From Legionellaceae bacterium (GTDB lineage: Bacteria > Pseudomonadota > Gammaproteobacteria > Legionellales > Legionellaceae), in assembly GCA_029210265.1 (NCBI GenBank), contig JARGNP010000004.1, positions 1 to 64,000 on the forward strand: DNA of 64,000 nt, written 5' to 3'. The notes beneath the pieces are model-generated. The model had not been told where the DNA came from. It saw nothing but the letters and a program-made list of their open reading frames with translations, and did not search any database. A program made the position numbers and the translations under genes. Of the stretch, positions 52,604-62,496 are shown in pieces (positions within the stretch are counted from its first letter, which is position 1; the number at the start of each line of letters is the position of its first letter).

Positions 52604-53476
52604 TTAAAGGTCTCGCTTAAAATCTGTCAAGTCATGTTTGTAGTAATCTACGGCATTATAAATTTTAAAGCCTAGATTTTGATAAAGCCGAAGCGCTTGT
52701 TGGTTCTTGGCGGCGACAATGAGCGTCATACGATTTTTGTTATGTTTAAACATATAGTTTAGGCAATATGAAGTGATGGCTTGCCCAAAGCCTTGTCCTT
52801 GCCAGGCAGGAAGTACGGCAAGGTCGGTAAGACGAACCTGATTTTTTTCGAAATGAAGCTGCACTTGACCTATGACTTGTCCTGCATGTTCGGCAACAAA
52901 AATATGGATATCGGGGTTGTCGATTGCGCGTTTAAAACGAAGTTCAGCATGTTGACGATTAGGATTAAAACAAGCTTTATCGATGATGCATAAGTGATTG
53001 ATGTGGGCGTGTTCTGCTGGACGAATGACGAGCGATGGATGAGATAATTGAGGCGGTGTGTTACTTAAGTACTCCATGTCAAATTCACTATGCTGAAAAT
53101 GAAAATCATGGTGTTTAAATCGATTTAAATTAAAATCATGGGGTGTTGATATCATCAGATGTTTAATTGCAGGACGAATGGCGTGTACGCTTGAAAGCAT
53201 GGTATGCCAGAGTGCTGTAGCAATATGTTGTTTTCGATGATTTGGATCAACAAGTAGGCTCACTTCACATGTATGTGGCTGAAAATGAAAAGCAGCAAGA
53301 AATCCGACAAGTACACCCTCATCATAATATAAGAGACTTGGTGGCCCCTGACGGTGCTCAGCGAGTAGATGAGGATACGTTGGGATAACATGCCCATCAA
53401 TTGCTTGACAGGCCGTAAGAAGTGATTGCAACGCGACGAGCGATATGTGATCAAGCTGTTGGCTACGCGAGAGCAT
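52604..53476 (-). CDS. GNAT-family N-acetyltransferase, two-domain
   Basis: The 290-residue protein has a C-terminal GNAT domain (about 150-285) with the acetyl-CoA loop VLPAWQGQGFGQAITSYCLN and ALRLYQNLGFKIYN. A second, weaker GNAT-like half is N-terminal (SLLVDPNHRKQHIATALWHT). Tandem GNAT proteins acetylate amines of small molecules or proteins; the substrate is unknown. It starts four bases after the small HTH gene and is probably co-transcribed with it. Confidence 0.85.
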   Translation of the reverse strand: MLSRSQQLDHISLVALQSLLTACQAIDGHVIPTYPHLLAEHRQGPPSLLYYDEGVLVGFLAAFHFQPHTCEVSLLVDPNHRKQHIATALWHTMLSSVHAIRPAIKHLMISTPHDFNLNRFKHHDFHFQHSEFDMEYLSNTPPQLSHPSLVIRPAEHAHINHLCIIDKACFNPNRQHAELRFKRAIDNPDIHIFVAEHAGQVIGQVQLHFEKNQVRLTDLAVLPAWQGQGFGQAITSYCLNYMFKHNKNRMTLIVAAKNQQALRLYQNLGFKIYNAVDYYKHDLTDFKRDL

Positions 53477-53480
53477 CTAA

Positions 53481-53750
53481 TTAGGTTTCTTCAGATGCTA
53501 TACGCTCAGGGTAGGCTTTGCGTCGGCTGGTTTCACCTGATAACCACTCGGGACAAACTTCAAATATTCGAGCAATTCTGTCGAGTGTTTCAGGTGAGGG
53601 TGAGCTTTGACCAAAAATCATAGCGTTTGCAAGGTGCCGGGTAACCGAAAAAACTTTAGAAACAGCTTTAATTTTTTCGTTTAGATCATCCGGAAGACCC
53701 ATCATTGATAATTCTCGGTTAAAACGTTGTGAAAAGACTTTGGTGTTCAT
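53481..53750 (-). CDS. Small helix-turn-helix protein
   Basis: The protein is 89 residues from the ATG at 53750, which follows a good AAGGAG. A lambda-repressor-like fold is suggested by NEKIKAVSKVFSVTRHLANA and SPSPETLDRIARIFEVCPEW, where the latter is the typical end of XRE domains (PEWLSGE). It is likely a DNA-binding regulator of its own small operon with the GNAT and ketoacyl-synthase genes. No toxin-like partner is adjacent. Confidence 0.7.
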   Translation of the reverse strand: MNTKVFSQRFNRELSMMGLPDDLNEKIKAVSKVFSVTRHLANAMIFGQSSPSPETLDRIARIFEVCPEWLSGETSRRKAYPERIASEET

Positions 53751-53830
53751 TTGATCGCTCCTTGATCTGCTTAAGATATCAATCAGTGTCAATCCATGAC
53801 AACGAAAACTTCTCTGTTATAGCCTATTTT

Positions 53831-55327
53831 TTAGGACGTGGCTACGGTAGATAAAAAATAATTAAAATCCATGTCTTTTGCTGCTTTCACTTCATCAAGC
53901 CGTTTAATAGGACGTGTGTATGGTGCATTTTTCAGCAGGTTTGGATCGGTTTTAGCTTCATCTAAAATACTTGCCATGGCTGAAATAAATTTATCCAATT
54001 CTTCTTTGCTCTCGGTTTCTGTCGGTTCAATGAGCAAGCACTCAGGTACAAGTAATGGAAAATAGGTCGTGGGTGCATGAAAACCATAATCAAGTAGGCG
54101 TTTTGCAATATCCATGGCTTGAATATCATACTGTTTTTTTTCAGGCGAAAGCGTGATTAAAAATTCGTGACTTGCGCGTCGTTCGGGATAAGCTGCGGTA
54201 TAGCCTATTCGCTGGAGTTCAGCCAGCAGATAATTGGCGTTGAGTGTCGCAAATTCAGACACACGGGTGAGGCCTTGTTTGCCTAGCACGCAAATATAAA
54301 AATAGGCACGTAACAAAATGCCCGCGTTGCCCATAAAAGCGGATAAGCGACCGATGCTTTGAGGTGCATCTTGATGCTCGGCAAAACGATAATGCCCGTC
54401 GTTTGTTTTGATTACCGTGGGTTGGGGCAAGAAAGGCAGGAGTCGTTTACCGACAGCCACAGGGCCTGAACCAGGCCCGCCTCCGCCATGCGGTGTTGCA
54501 AAGGTTTTATGTAAATTTAAGTGCATGACGTCAAAGCCCATGTCACCTGGTCGGACTTTACCTAAAATAGCATTTAAATTTGCGCCATCGTAGTAAAGTA
54601 AGCCACCGGCTTCGTGTACCATGGCGGCAATTTCTTTAATTTGCCGCATGAATAAGCCAAGTGTTGATGGATTTGTAAGCATGATGCCTGCGGTTTTCGG
54701 GCCAAGGCGTTCGCGGAGCGCATCTAGGTCGATGTCTCCGTCTTGAGCGGTTGGAATTTCTATGGCTTTAAAGCCGCACGCGACTGCTGATGCGGGGTTT
54801 GTGCCGTGGGCGGCATCAGGTATAAGCATCTCATCGCGCGCTAGATCGCCACGATCTTGATGATAGGCCTTGATCATAGCAACGCCTGAAAATTCGCCTT
54901 GAGCGCCGGCCATCGGTGTCAGTGAAGCCCCGGCCATACCTGTGATTTCAGCTAAATAATTTTGAAGGGTATATAAGATTTCTAACGTACCTTGGATTGT
55001 TTCGGAGGGGGCGAGGGGGTGGCAGCGGGTAAAGCTTGCTTGGGACGCTGCATGATGCACGCCACGCGGGTTGTATTTCATACTACATGAACCCAGGGGA
55101 TAGAAGTGTGTATCTATGCCGAAATTTTTTTGTGATAACTGCGTAAAATGCCGTACAACTTGGAGTTCAGAGCAAGCCGGCCAGCGAGGCGGTGCTTTAC
55201 GAAGCAAATGTTTAGGAATATGCGTAGTTGTTGGCGCGTTTGTTTTAGGCGCTTGAGCGGCGGCTTGTCGTCCGAGCATTGATTTTTCAAAGATTAAAGT
55301 TGATTGATTGAAGTGATTTGAGCTCAT
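53831..55327 (-). CDS. gcvPB: Glycine dehydrogenase (decarboxylating) subunit 2
   Basis: The 498-residue protein is the catalytic half of the split P-protein. The pyridoxal-phosphate lysine is in [20 protein letters not shown]. The early [14 protein letters not shown] and [16 protein letters not shown] are typical. It decarboxylates glycine and passes the aminomethyl group to GcvH. It overlaps gcvPA by four bases (ATGA), consistent with an obligate heteromeric enzyme, and is the last gene of the operon. Confidence 0.96.
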   Translation of the reverse strand: MSSNHFNQSTLIFEKSMLGRQAAAQAPKTNAPTTTHIPKHLLRKAPPRWPACSELQVVRHFTQLSQKNFGIDTHFYPLGSCSMKYNPRGVHHAASQASFTRCHPLAPSETIQGTLEILYTLQNYLAEITGMAGASLTPMAGAQGEFSGVAMIKAYHQDRGDLARDEMLIPDAAHGTNPASAVACGFKAIEIPTAQDGDIDLDALRERLGPKTAGIMLTNPSTLGLFMRQIKEIAAMVHEAGGLLYYDGANLNAILGKVRPGDMGFDVMHLNLHKTFATPHGGGGPGSGPVAVGKRLLPFLPQPTVIKTNDGHYRFAEHQDAPQSIGRLSAFMGNAGILLRAYFYICVLGKQGLTRVSEFATLNANYLLAELQRIGYTAAYPERRASHEFLITLSPEKKQYDIQAMDIAKRLLDYGFHAPTTYFPLLVPECLLIEPTETESKEELDKFISAMASILDEAKTDPNLLKNAPYTRPIKRLDEVKAAKDMDFNYFLSTVATS

Positions 55328-56733
55328 GATGGCGTCTCCATGAGAGATGGTTGGGTGTGTGTTTGATTTTCAGAAGCAAGAATCTGCTGCAGCGCGTTGG
55401 CAAAGGCGTGTATCTCAGCATCTGTTCGAGACTCCGTGGCGCAAACCAGAAGAGTATTGGGTAGGTTCGCATAGTGTTGCTCTGCTAAATAGCCACCAGC
55501 AAAGCCCTGTTTGGCGAGAGCATGTAAAATTTTTTGTGCGGAACTTGGTAATTGAACCAAGGCTTCATGAAAAAATGGTGCGTTAAACACGAAGCTTACG
55601 CCAGGAATTTTTGCGAGTGCGGTCGCAAGTTTATGCGTGTTTTCGTGACAAAGCTGTGCGACACGAGTAAGGCCTTCAGGGCCTAATAAGCTCATATGAA
55701 TGGTTGCTGTGGTTGTCAAAAGCCCTTGGTTGGTACATATATTCGAGGTGGCTTTGGCACGACGGATGTGTTGCTCTCGCGCTTGCAGGGTGAGTGTATA
55801 GCCAGGCTTGCCATCTTGGTCGGTAGTTTTGCCAATTAAACGTCCCGGCATTTGCCTTACGTGAGCTTTTTTTGTGCTGAAAAAACCAACGTAAGGTCCG
55901 CCAGAGGCCATGGGAGCCCCCAAAGGTTGTCCTTCACCGCAAGCAATATCCACGCCGTGCGTGCCCCAATCTCCTGGTGGTTTTAACAGCCCTAGCGAAA
56001 TCGGATTCACGCAAGCAATGCTGATGGCCTGATGTGCGTGGGCCCAGTCGCTTAATGCATCCACCGGTTCTAAGCCTCCAAAAAAATTGGGTTGAGCAAT
56101 AATCAGTGCTGTGATTTCATCATCTTGGTATGTATCCAGCGCTTTGAGCTCTGTTACGCCGTGTGTGGGGTTCATCGGTAGCGTGATGAGTGTGACGTCT
56201 TGATGTTGCAATATAGTTTCGAGCGTTTCTCGATAAAGTGGGTGCAGTGTTTCTGGGACAAGCACACGTCGTGTTTTATGTTTGCGGTTCATGCGTATGG
56301 CCATGAGTACGGCTTCAGCTAAAGCTGTGGCACCGTCATACATCGAAGCATTGGCCACATCCATGCCTGTGAGCTCAGCAATCATGGTTTGAAATTCATA
56401 TAATAATTGCAGCGTGCCCTGGCTCGCTTCGGCCTGGTAGGGGGTATACGCTGTCAAAAACTCTCCACGTGAGGCAATATCCCATACCGCTGCTGGAATG
56501 TGATGCTCATAACTACCGGCCCCGATAAAGCATGTTGTTTTTTTATTTTTATTGGCGAGTGCCTCGGCATGTTTAAGCAAGTCCATTTCGTTGATGCCAT
56601 CAGGCAGGTGCTCAAACGCTTTTTGTCGTAGATCGGTGTTGATCTCATCAAATAATGCTTCAATATGAGGGGCATGATGAATGCGATCAAGCATATTTTG
56701 TGTGTCTTCGGTGGTGTGCGGGATATAGGGCAT
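55324..56733 (-). CDS. gcvPA: Glycine dehydrogenase (decarboxylating) subunit 1
   Basis: The protein is 469 residues from the ATG at 56733, giving the standard opening [18 protein letters not shown]. The start is five bases after gcvH and behind GAGGAG. It contains [20 protein letters not shown] and [20 protein letters not shown], typical of GcvPA, and lacks the PLP lysine, which is in GcvPB. The frame is open to 56781 inside gcvH, but that extension is not conserved. It is the partner of GcvPB in glycine cleavage. Confidence 0.96.
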   Translation of the reverse strand: MPYIPHTTEDTQNMLDRIHHAPHIEALFDEINTDLRQKAFEHLPDGINEMDLLKHAEALANKNKKTTCFIGAGSYEHHIPAAVWDIASRGEFLTAYTPYQAEASQGTLQLLYEFQTMIAELTGMDVANASMYDGATALAEAVLMAIRMNRKHKTRRVLVPETLHPLYRETLETILQHQDVTLITLPMNPTHGVTELKALDTYQDDEITALIIAQPNFFGGLEPVDALSDWAHAHQAISIACVNPISLGLLKPPGDWGTHGVDIACGEGQPLGAPMASGGPYVGFFSTKKAHVRQMPGRLIGKTTDQDGKPGYTLTLQAREQHIRRAKATSNICTNQGLLTTTATIHMSLLGPEGLTRVAQLCHENTHKLATALAKIPGVSFVFNAPFFHEALVQLPSSAQKILHALAKQGFAGGYLAEQHYANLPNTLLVCATESRTDAEIHAFANALQQILASENQTHTQPSLMETPS

Positions 56734-56737
56734 GGGT

Positions 56738-57106
56738 TTAATGCTCCTCGGAAATAATATTTTCGTATTGTGTGGCATCAAGCAAGGCTTCTAGGTCGTC
56801 TGGGTTGTTGGCTTGAATTTTAAGTAACCACCCTGCGCCTTCGGCATCGTTATTGACTAATTCGGGGTTGTCTTTGACCTCGTTATTAATCGCGGTGACG
56901 GTCCCGCTAATCGGTGCATAAAAATCAGATGCAGCTTTGACTGACTCAATTACGCCTAATTCATCGCCTGTTTTTACTTCTTGTCCTATTTCAGGAAGTT
57001 CAATAAACACAAGATCGCCCAATAAGCTTTGGGCGTGATTCGTGATACCTATGACAACCGGTGTTTCGCTTGTGTTGATCCATTCGTGTGTTGATGTAAA
57101 TTTCAT
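56738..57106 (-). CDS. gcvH: Glycine cleavage system H protein
   Basis: The 122-residue protein has the lipoyl-attachment motif [18 protein letters not shown], with Lys57 as the likely lipoylated residue. It starts FTSTHEWI as GcvH proteins do. It carries the aminomethyl and reducing equivalents between GcvP, GcvT and lipoamide dehydrogenase. It starts 24 bases after gcvT. Confidence 0.97.
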   Translation of the reverse strand: MKFTSTHEWINTSETPVVIGITNHAQSLLGDLVFIELPEIGQEVKTGDELGVIESVKAASDFYAPISGTVTAINNEVKDNPELVNNDAEGAGWLLKIQANNPDDLEALLDATQYENIISEEH

Positions 57107-57130
57107 AGCAAAATCCTTGTTGTGTATTAA

Positions 57131-58213
57131 TTAAATAGGGGCGCCGTGTTTGACAAATCGGGGTTTTCCCACCGTGACGGGCAAGTGTTTTCCACGAATC
57201 TCGACATGAGCATCGTGTTCGACGTTTTTGGAGACGCGCGCAAGTGCAATGGAGCATTGTAACGTCGGGGAGTAAGTCCCGCTGGTAATCAGGCCGACAG
57301 GATGGCCATCGAGTAATACGGTTTGACCTGTGCGCATGATGCCTGGTTCGTTCAGCTTGAGGCCGACAAATTTTTGTTTGATGCCGTGATGCTTTTGAGA
57401 TAGCAGGGCGGTCATGCCAATAAAATCACGATCATGTGGTTCCCAAGCAATCGTCCAGCTGAGGCCTGAGTTAAGCGGTGTGGTGGTTTCATCCATATCT
57501 TGTCCATAAAGCAGTAAGCCTGCTTCAAGGCGTAAGGTATCACGCGCAGCAAGTCCACAAGGGGTGACGCCTGCATCAAGTAGCTGATTCCAAAACGGTG
57601 TGATGGCATCTTCAGGTAATACGATTTCGAGGCCGTCTTCACCGGTGTAACCTGTACGTGCAAAAAACCAGTCATCCACATCAACGCATTCAAACGGTGC
57701 GAGTGTGGATACCGCATCGGCTTGGGAGGGTGTTAGTAGCGCTAACGTTTTATTGATAGCTTCGGGCCCCTGAACGGCAAGCATGGCTAATTCCTGCCGC
57801 TCTTGGATGCCGGTTGAAAAGCCTGCACTTTTATCGTGAATCCAAGGCAAGACATGCGCGCGGGTGGCCGAATTTAAAATTAAGCGATAATTATCGGGGG
57901 TGCGTTGATAGACAATAAGATCATCAAGAATCCCGCCGTGCTCGTTGCACAAGCAGGTGTAGAGTGCTCGACCGACGTGTTTGAGTTTATCCACGTCGTT
58001 GGTGATGAGTTTACGTAGAAACTGCCGACCGCCGGCACCTAAAATATCGATAACCGTCATATGTGATACATCGAACATGCCTGCCTGTGTTCGAACAGCT
58101 TCGTGTTCTTTGATTTGTGATCCGTAATGAAGCGGCATATTCCAGCCATGAAATGCAACCATTTTTGCGTTTGCAGCAAGATGTGCTGCATGAAGAGGTG
58201 TGTTTTCGATCAT
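57131..58213 (-). CDS. gcvT: Glycine cleavage system aminomethyltransferase
   Basis: The 360-residue protein starts TPLHAAHLAANAKMVAFHGW. It contains VFDVSHM-type MFDVSHMTVIDILG, a folate-binding region, GYTGEDGLEIVL and a C-terminal beta domain. It transfers the methylene group to tetrahydrofolate. It is first of four genes, gcvT-gcvH-gcvPA-gcvPB, read from the promoter at 58253-58280. No glycine riboswitch was recognised in the short leader. Confidence 0.97.
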   Translation of the reverse strand: MIENTPLHAAHLAANAKMVAFHGWNMPLHYGSQIKEHEAVRTQAGMFDVSHMTVIDILGAGGRQFLRKLITNDVDKLKHVGRALYTCLCNEHGGILDDLIVYQRTPDNYRLILNSATRAHVLPWIHDKSAGFSTGIQERQELAMLAVQGPEAINKTLALLTPSQADAVSTLAPFECVDVDDWFFARTGYTGEDGLEIVLPEDAITPFWNQLLDAGVTPCGLAARDTLRLEAGLLLYGQDMDETTTPLNSGLSWTIAWEPHDRDFIGMTALLSQKHHGIKQKFVGLKLNEPGIMRTGQTVLLDGHPVGLITSGTYSPTLQCSIALARVSKNVEHDAHVEIRGKHLPVTVGKPRFVKHGAPI

Positions 58214-58252
58214 AGCCCGAGAATCCCTTCGAGTGCGTCAGAAGACCTCTAT

Positions 58253-58280
58253 GTTATACTTAGATGCGGTTTATGAGCAA
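58253..58280 (-). promoter_or_regulatory. Promoter of the gcv operon
   Basis: On the minus strand TTGCTC (58275-58280) and TATAAC (58253-58258) are separated by 16 bases, 39 bases upstream of gcvT. This is a good sigma-70 match. The leader is too short for a glycine riboswitch. Confidence 0.6.
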
Positions 58281-58345
58281 GATGTTACTTTATCCTTGAG
58301 GCAAAGCGCGGTAAAATCAGCCTATTAAAATAATGAGGTCGTTGC

Positions 58346-60091
58346 GTGGGTAGAAATCGCGTTTACAGTATCAACCAAGAGCCAACCAGTCGTTTTATGA
58401 ATGCCTGGGATTTGTTGTTGCTTGTGATTGTGATTTTTGGGTTGTTTTTTTTGGGGCGAGCCGGCCAATCTATGGCGACGCCGTACGCGCTGGGTCAATC
58501 ATTACCTATTTCTTTGGATCCATCCATCCTTCCTTTTTATGCTTCAAGAACCGTGTTGCGCATGTTTGTTGCACTTAGTTTTTCGATACTATTTACGCTT
58601 ATTGTCGGAACCCTGGCGGCCAAAAATCGGCGTGCTGAACGTATTATTATCCCTATGATTGATGTGCTGCAAGCGGTTCCTGTGCTGAGTTTTCTAGCGA
58701 TTACAATCACAGGATTTATTCATTTGTTTCCGGGGAGCTTATTGGGGCCTGAGTGTGCCGCGATTTTTGTGATTTTTACAGCGCAAGTTTGGAATATTAC
58801 GCTCAGCTTTTATCAGTCACTTAAAACAGTACCGCCGGAACTGCACGAAGCGGCTACTATGTTCCAATTATCATCATGGCAGCGGTTTTGGAAAATTGAA
58901 GTGCCTTGCTCGCTTTCAGGCGTGCTCTGGAATCTGATGATGTCGATGTCGGCCAGTTGGTTTTTTGTGGTGTTGTCTGAAGCCATTGTGGTGTCGCATC
59001 AGCAGATTGATTTACCCGGGGTTGGGTCGTATATCGCTTTGGCTATTCAAGAACGTAATTTACATGCGGTTGCGTATGCTATTTTGACTATGATTATTGT
59101 GATTTGTATTTACGACCAACTTGTTTTTCGTCCGTTGATTGCGTGGTCTGAAAAATTCAAACTCGATGCTTCACCTGATGATGAGCCGTATGAATCATGG
59201 TTTATTGATTTGTTTCGTAAAAGTTTACTCATGCGTTCGGTCGGTGAAGGCTTGGCCTATTTAAAAGATGGGTTTGTGAATGCCCCAGGGCTGTGTCGTC
59301 CTAAAGTTTACGCATTCGAAGAAGATGTTGTGAAGCGACGTGTTTCTATGGATTGGCTTTGGAATGGCTTTGTTTGGGGGCTTATATTTTTTGCGGGTTA
59401 CGAGGCATTTTTGTTTATTTCGCCAACCATAACGTTAGGTGATGTTAAACACGTTGCGCTTTTAGGCTTAGCTACGGCAACCCGTGTGATTATTTTAATT
59501 GCTTTAAGCTCGTGCCTATGGATTCCTGTGGGGGTGTGGATAGGCTTGCGTCCTAAATGGGTTCAAAAAATTCAGCCGTTGATTCAGCTTGCTGCGGCGT
59601 TCCCAGCTAATTTATTTTATCCGTTATTTGTGATTGCAATCGTTACGTTTAAATTAAACGTTGAGATTTGGGTGACGCCACTCATGATTCTTGGCACGCA
59701 GTGGTATATTTTATTCAACGTGATTGCGGGTGCATCGACGATTCCGCGTGATTTGACATTGGCGGCATCAAATTTTGGTGTGCGGGGCTGGCAGTGGTGG
59801 CGTCGTTTGATTTTGCCGTCTATTTTTCCGTTTTATATTACGGGTGCAATTACGGCCGCTGGCGGTGCATGGAATGCGAGCATTGTGGCTGAATGGGTGA
59901 GCTGGGGTGATACGACCTTACGTGCAACGGGGCTTGGCGAATATATCCAGGCGAATACGTTAAGCGGTAATTTTCCTCAGATAGCCTTGGGAACAGTGAT
60001 GATGTGTGTTTATGTGTTGCTGTTTAATCAATTCCTCTGGCGCCCGTTGTATCGCCTGGCAGAGGCGCGTTTTCAATATGATAGAGGTTGA
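58346..60091 (+). CDS. ABC transporter permease, fused double unit (NitT/TauT type)
   Basis: The 581-residue protein is two BinPDT-type permease units joined. Each has about six helices and the EAA loop of nitrate/taurine permeases: ELHEAATMFQLSSWQRFWKI near 172 and DLTLAASNFGVRGWQWWRRL near 470. One chain thus supplies both halves of the membrane channel. The start is GTG. The ATPase gene follows one base after its stop. No substrate-binding protein gene is adjacent, so the substrate and even the direction are open. Confidence 0.88.
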   Translation: MGRNRVYSINQEPTSRFMNAWDLLLLVIVIFGLFFLGRAGQSMATPYALGQSLPISLDPSILPFYASRTVLRMFVALSFSILFTLIVGTLAAKNRRAERIIIPMIDVLQAVPVLSFLAITITGFIHLFPGSLLGPECAAIFVIFTAQVWNITLSFYQSLKTVPPELHEAATMFQLSSWQRFWKIEVPCSLSGVLWNLMMSMSASWFFVVLSEAIVVSHQQIDLPGVGSYIALAIQERNLHAVAYAILTMIIVICIYDQLVFRPLIAWSEKFKLDASPDDEPYESWFIDLFRKSLLMRSVGEGLAYLKDGFVNAPGLCRPKVYAFEEDVVKRRVSMDWLWNGFVWGLIFFAGYEAFLFISPTITLGDVKHVALLGLATATRVIILIALSSCLWIPVGVWIGLRPKWVQKIQPLIQLAAAFPANLFYPLFVIAIVTFKLNVEIWVTPLMILGTQWYILFNVIAGASTIPRDLTLAASNFGVRGWQWWRRLILPSIFPFYITGAITAAGGAWNASIVAEWVSWGDTTLRATGLGEYIQANTLSGNFPQIALGTVMMCVYVLLFNQFLWRPLYRLAEARFQYDRG

Positions 60092-60092
60092 T

Positions 60093-61388
60093 ATGGCAGA
60101 GACAATTATTGCGATTGATCACGTTCGAAAAGCATATAAAAAATCAGCATCAAAAGAATTGCTGGTGCTTGAAGATATTAAATTTTCGTTAAAAAAAGGT
60201 GAGATTGTCGCATTACTTGGAAAGTCAGGTTCTGGAAAATCAACGTTATTGCGTATTATGGCGGGGCTTGTTCCTCCAACGAGCGGCCGTGTGACCTATC
60301 GAGGGCAACAAATTCGAGGCCCTGTGCCAGGCGTTGCGATGGTGTTTCAATCCTTTGCGCTTATGCCATGGCTTACGGTTCTTGAAAACGTTGAGTTAGG
60401 TCTTGAGGCACAAGGTATTGGACGAGATGCACGTCGTAAGCGTGCGATTGAAGCGATTGATATTATTGGGTTAGATGGGTTTGAATCAGCTTATCCTCGA
60501 GAACTCTCGGGTGGTATGTGTCAACGAGTTGGATTTGCACGGGCTCTAGTGGTCAATCCTGATGTGCTCTTAATGGACGAGCCTTTCTCGGCTTTAGATG
60601 TTTTAACGGCGGAAAATTTAAAATCAGATTTATTAGAAATATGGCGTGATAAAAAAACGAATACGAATGCGATGCTCTTAGTTACCCATAATATTGAAGA
60701 AGCGGTGACACTTGCAGATAGAATTATTATTTTAGGAAGCGATCCTGGTTATATTCGTGCTGATTTAAAGTTGGAGGCTTTGCCTTCGCGTGACTTAGAT
60801 TTACCCGAGTGTCGTGAATTTGTTGATAAAATTTATAAACTTATGACAACAGGCGTAGGAGGGCGCGCGAAAGATGCTGAGCGTGCGCGTCAGATTGGTT
60901 TAGGTTATAGGCTGCCTGATGTTGATCCTTCGGAGCTTTCGGGTTTAATTGAAACGATGACTTCGTTTGAATCGAAAAAAATTGATTTGCCCGAGCTTGC
61001 TGATGAAATCACCATGCATGTGGATGATTTATTTCCTATTTTAGAAACACTTGAAGTATTAGGGTTTGCACAAGTCTCCGAAGGTGATATTCATCTTACA
61101 CCGCTTGGGAAGCAATTTTCCGAAGCTGATCTTCAAGAGCGTAAGCATGTGTTTGCGAAGCAATTGATTGCAACTATTCCGCTTGCCTCGCATATTCGCC
61201 GTGTTTTAGATGAAAAAGCACGTCATCGTATCTCAGAAGAACGGCTTTTAATTACATTGGAAGATTTTCTAAGCGATAAAGAAGCGGAGCGCGTGTTACG
61301 CACTATGATTGACTGGGGTCGTTATGCTGAGCTGTTTGCCTATGATTTTAATTCAGGCATGTTGAGTCTCGAAAATCCTGGATTGTAA
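60093..61388 (+). CDS. ABC transporter ATPase with AAA-associated C-terminal domain
   Basis: The protein is 431 residues from the ATG at 60093. Walker A is GKSGSGKST at 43-51, the signature LSGGMCQR begins near 138, and Walker B is VLLMDEPFSALD near 158-169. After about residue 265 comes the AAA-associated C-terminal domain (about 290-430, SGLIETMTSFESKKIDLPEL, TPLGKQFSEADLQERKHVFA). It is found on a subset of nitrate/sulfonate-type ATPases and resembles a winged-helix regulatory region. It pairs with the preceding double permease. The frame opens upstream inside that gene, without homology. Confidence 0.92.
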   Translation: MAETIIAIDHVRKAYKKSASKELLVLEDIKFSLKKGEIVALLGKSGSGKSTLLRIMAGLVPPTSGRVTYRGQQIRGPVPGVAMVFQSFALMPWLTVLENVELGLEAQGIGRDARRKRAIEAIDIIGLDGFESAYPRELSGGMCQRVGFARALVVNPDVLLMDEPFSALDVLTAENLKSDLLEIWRDKKTNTNAMLLVTHNIEEAVTLADRIIILGSDPGYIRADLKLEALPSRDLDLPECREFVDKIYKLMTTGVGGRAKDAERARQIGLGYRLPDVDPSELSGLIETMTSFESKKIDLPELADEITMHVDDLFPILETLEVLGFAQVSEGDIHLTPLGKQFSEADLQERKHVFAKQLIATIPLASHIRRVLDEKARHRISEERLLITLEDFLSDKEAERVLRTMIDWGRYAELFAYDFNSGMLSLENPGL

Positions 61389-61476
61389 ACTAATAGCCTT
61401 TCTTTTTTTCTGAATGATCTATAATTATTCTTATAGTTAATGATTCTAGTGTTATTCATATGAAAGGATGGTTGCC

Positions 61477-62253
61477 ATGGCTAAGCATAAGATTAATCCG
61501 CGTGAGATAAATTCACTTTTAAATCAAGAGCATGTTGATGCTTTTGTGCAAGCTTATCAGCAAGCTTTTGGAGAGCATGCTTCTATTGCTTACACACGTC
61601 AAGAGGGACAGTATGCTCCTAAACAGGACAGTAAGTTACTCGAACTTCTTAAAAAATCACCTTATTTTTCTAAACTTTCTGAGCAAGTACAAAATTCTTT
61701 GGGGGATTCTCCTGTAGATTTCTTTGGTAAAGACCTAGCGATGATGGTTTTGCAGCCCATCGGTCTTGCAATTGAAGGTAGTTTGCAGACGATCATCGGT
61801 TTAGTCCAAATGATGAGTCATATTCCAGCGGTATTAAATAATGAAGATAAAGATGATCAAATGCATTTAGCTATGTCTAAAACTTGGTTAGGTGTGAGTA
61901 TTTTACTGCTTGCGGCGGTCGCACCGCTTGCTCGAATGTTTCATGCGGCCACGCGTGCGTATGCTTCGGTTACTGATCCTAAGAACGAAGATCAAGATTT
62001 GACACAGGGATTCAAGGGGGTTGATTTGTTCAGCGATAACGTAGACAAGGAGTATCTGGATCTGTTGAATAAACAAAACTTTGATTGGGATGACGACTTA
62101 GATAATGCGAGTGAGTACTCTGATGATGAGAGTTACGATGAGCGTGCCGGACTAGTTGCTTATATTACGCGGGGTTATAAAGAGGAGGCTGCAAAAATCA
62201 GGACCGAAAATACTGAAGAACATCATACAGATGAGAAGAAAAATATACCGTGA
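61477..62253 (+). CDS. Hypothetical protein with hydrophobic centre and acidic tail
   Basis: No family is recognised. The protein is 258 residues from the ATG at 61477, behind AAAGGA. The centre has two hydrophobic stretches (about 88-112, MVLQPIGLAIEGSLQTIIGL; about 133-155, TWLGVSILLLAAVAPLARMF). The C-terminal 80 residues are very acidic (DWDDDLDNASEYSDDES), ending in a charged helix. A TATAAT at 61420-61425 may serve as -10. The polar, Glu-rich end again recalls secreted effectors, without proof. Confidence 0.6.
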   Translation: MAKHKINPREINSLLNQEHVDAFVQAYQQAFGEHASIAYTRQEGQYAPKQDSKLLELLKKSPYFSKLSEQVQNSLGDSPVDFFGKDLAMMVLQPIGLAIEGSLQTIIGLVQMMSHIPAVLNNEDKDDQMHLAMSKTWLGVSILLLAAVAPLARMFHAATRAYASVTDPKNEDQDLTQGFKGVDLFSDNVDKEYLDLLNKQNFDWDDDLDNASEYSDDESYDERAGLVAYITRGYKEEAAKIRTENTEEHHTDEKKNIP

Positions 62254-62286
62254 CTTGAGCCCCCTCATCTGATCGATAGCCTGCGA

Positions 62287-62478
62287 TTATTGTCGCGTAA
62301 GTATCACCAAAAACGCGACAAACGCAATCAAGATAAGTGCCAAAAAGCCCATGCTCGAAAAGCTTTTCATCATGTTCTCACGACTAAATTGCTCCGGTTT
62401 GTTTTTTACAGTACGGTATAATATCCAGCTGATAAGGCCCGCGCCGACGAGGGCAAGTAGTTGATACATGCTGTTCAT
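62287..62478 (-). CDS. Small two-helix membrane protein
   Basis: The 63-residue protein has hydrophobic helices at about 4-22 (MYQLLALVGAGLISWILY) and 43-61 (MGFLALILIAFVAFLVIL), joined by a polar basic loop. GGAG precedes the start, which could be 62478 or the next ATG at 62469. It lies just downstream of the DUF4143-type ATPase gene on the same strand (18 bases). No function can be given. Its good start region and clear two-helix pattern suggest it is real. Confidence 0.6.
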   Translation of the reverse strand: MNSMYQLLALVGAGLISWILYRTVKNKPEQFSRENMMKSFSSMGFLALILIAFVAFLVILTRQ

Positions 62479-62496
62479 GTTATTTAAGTCTCCAAA

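Noticed and set aside
58214-58345. Possible glycine riboswitch ahead of gcvT
   Set aside because: The promoter -10 is only about 39 bases from the gcvT start and none of the conserved glycine-aptamer segments are visible.
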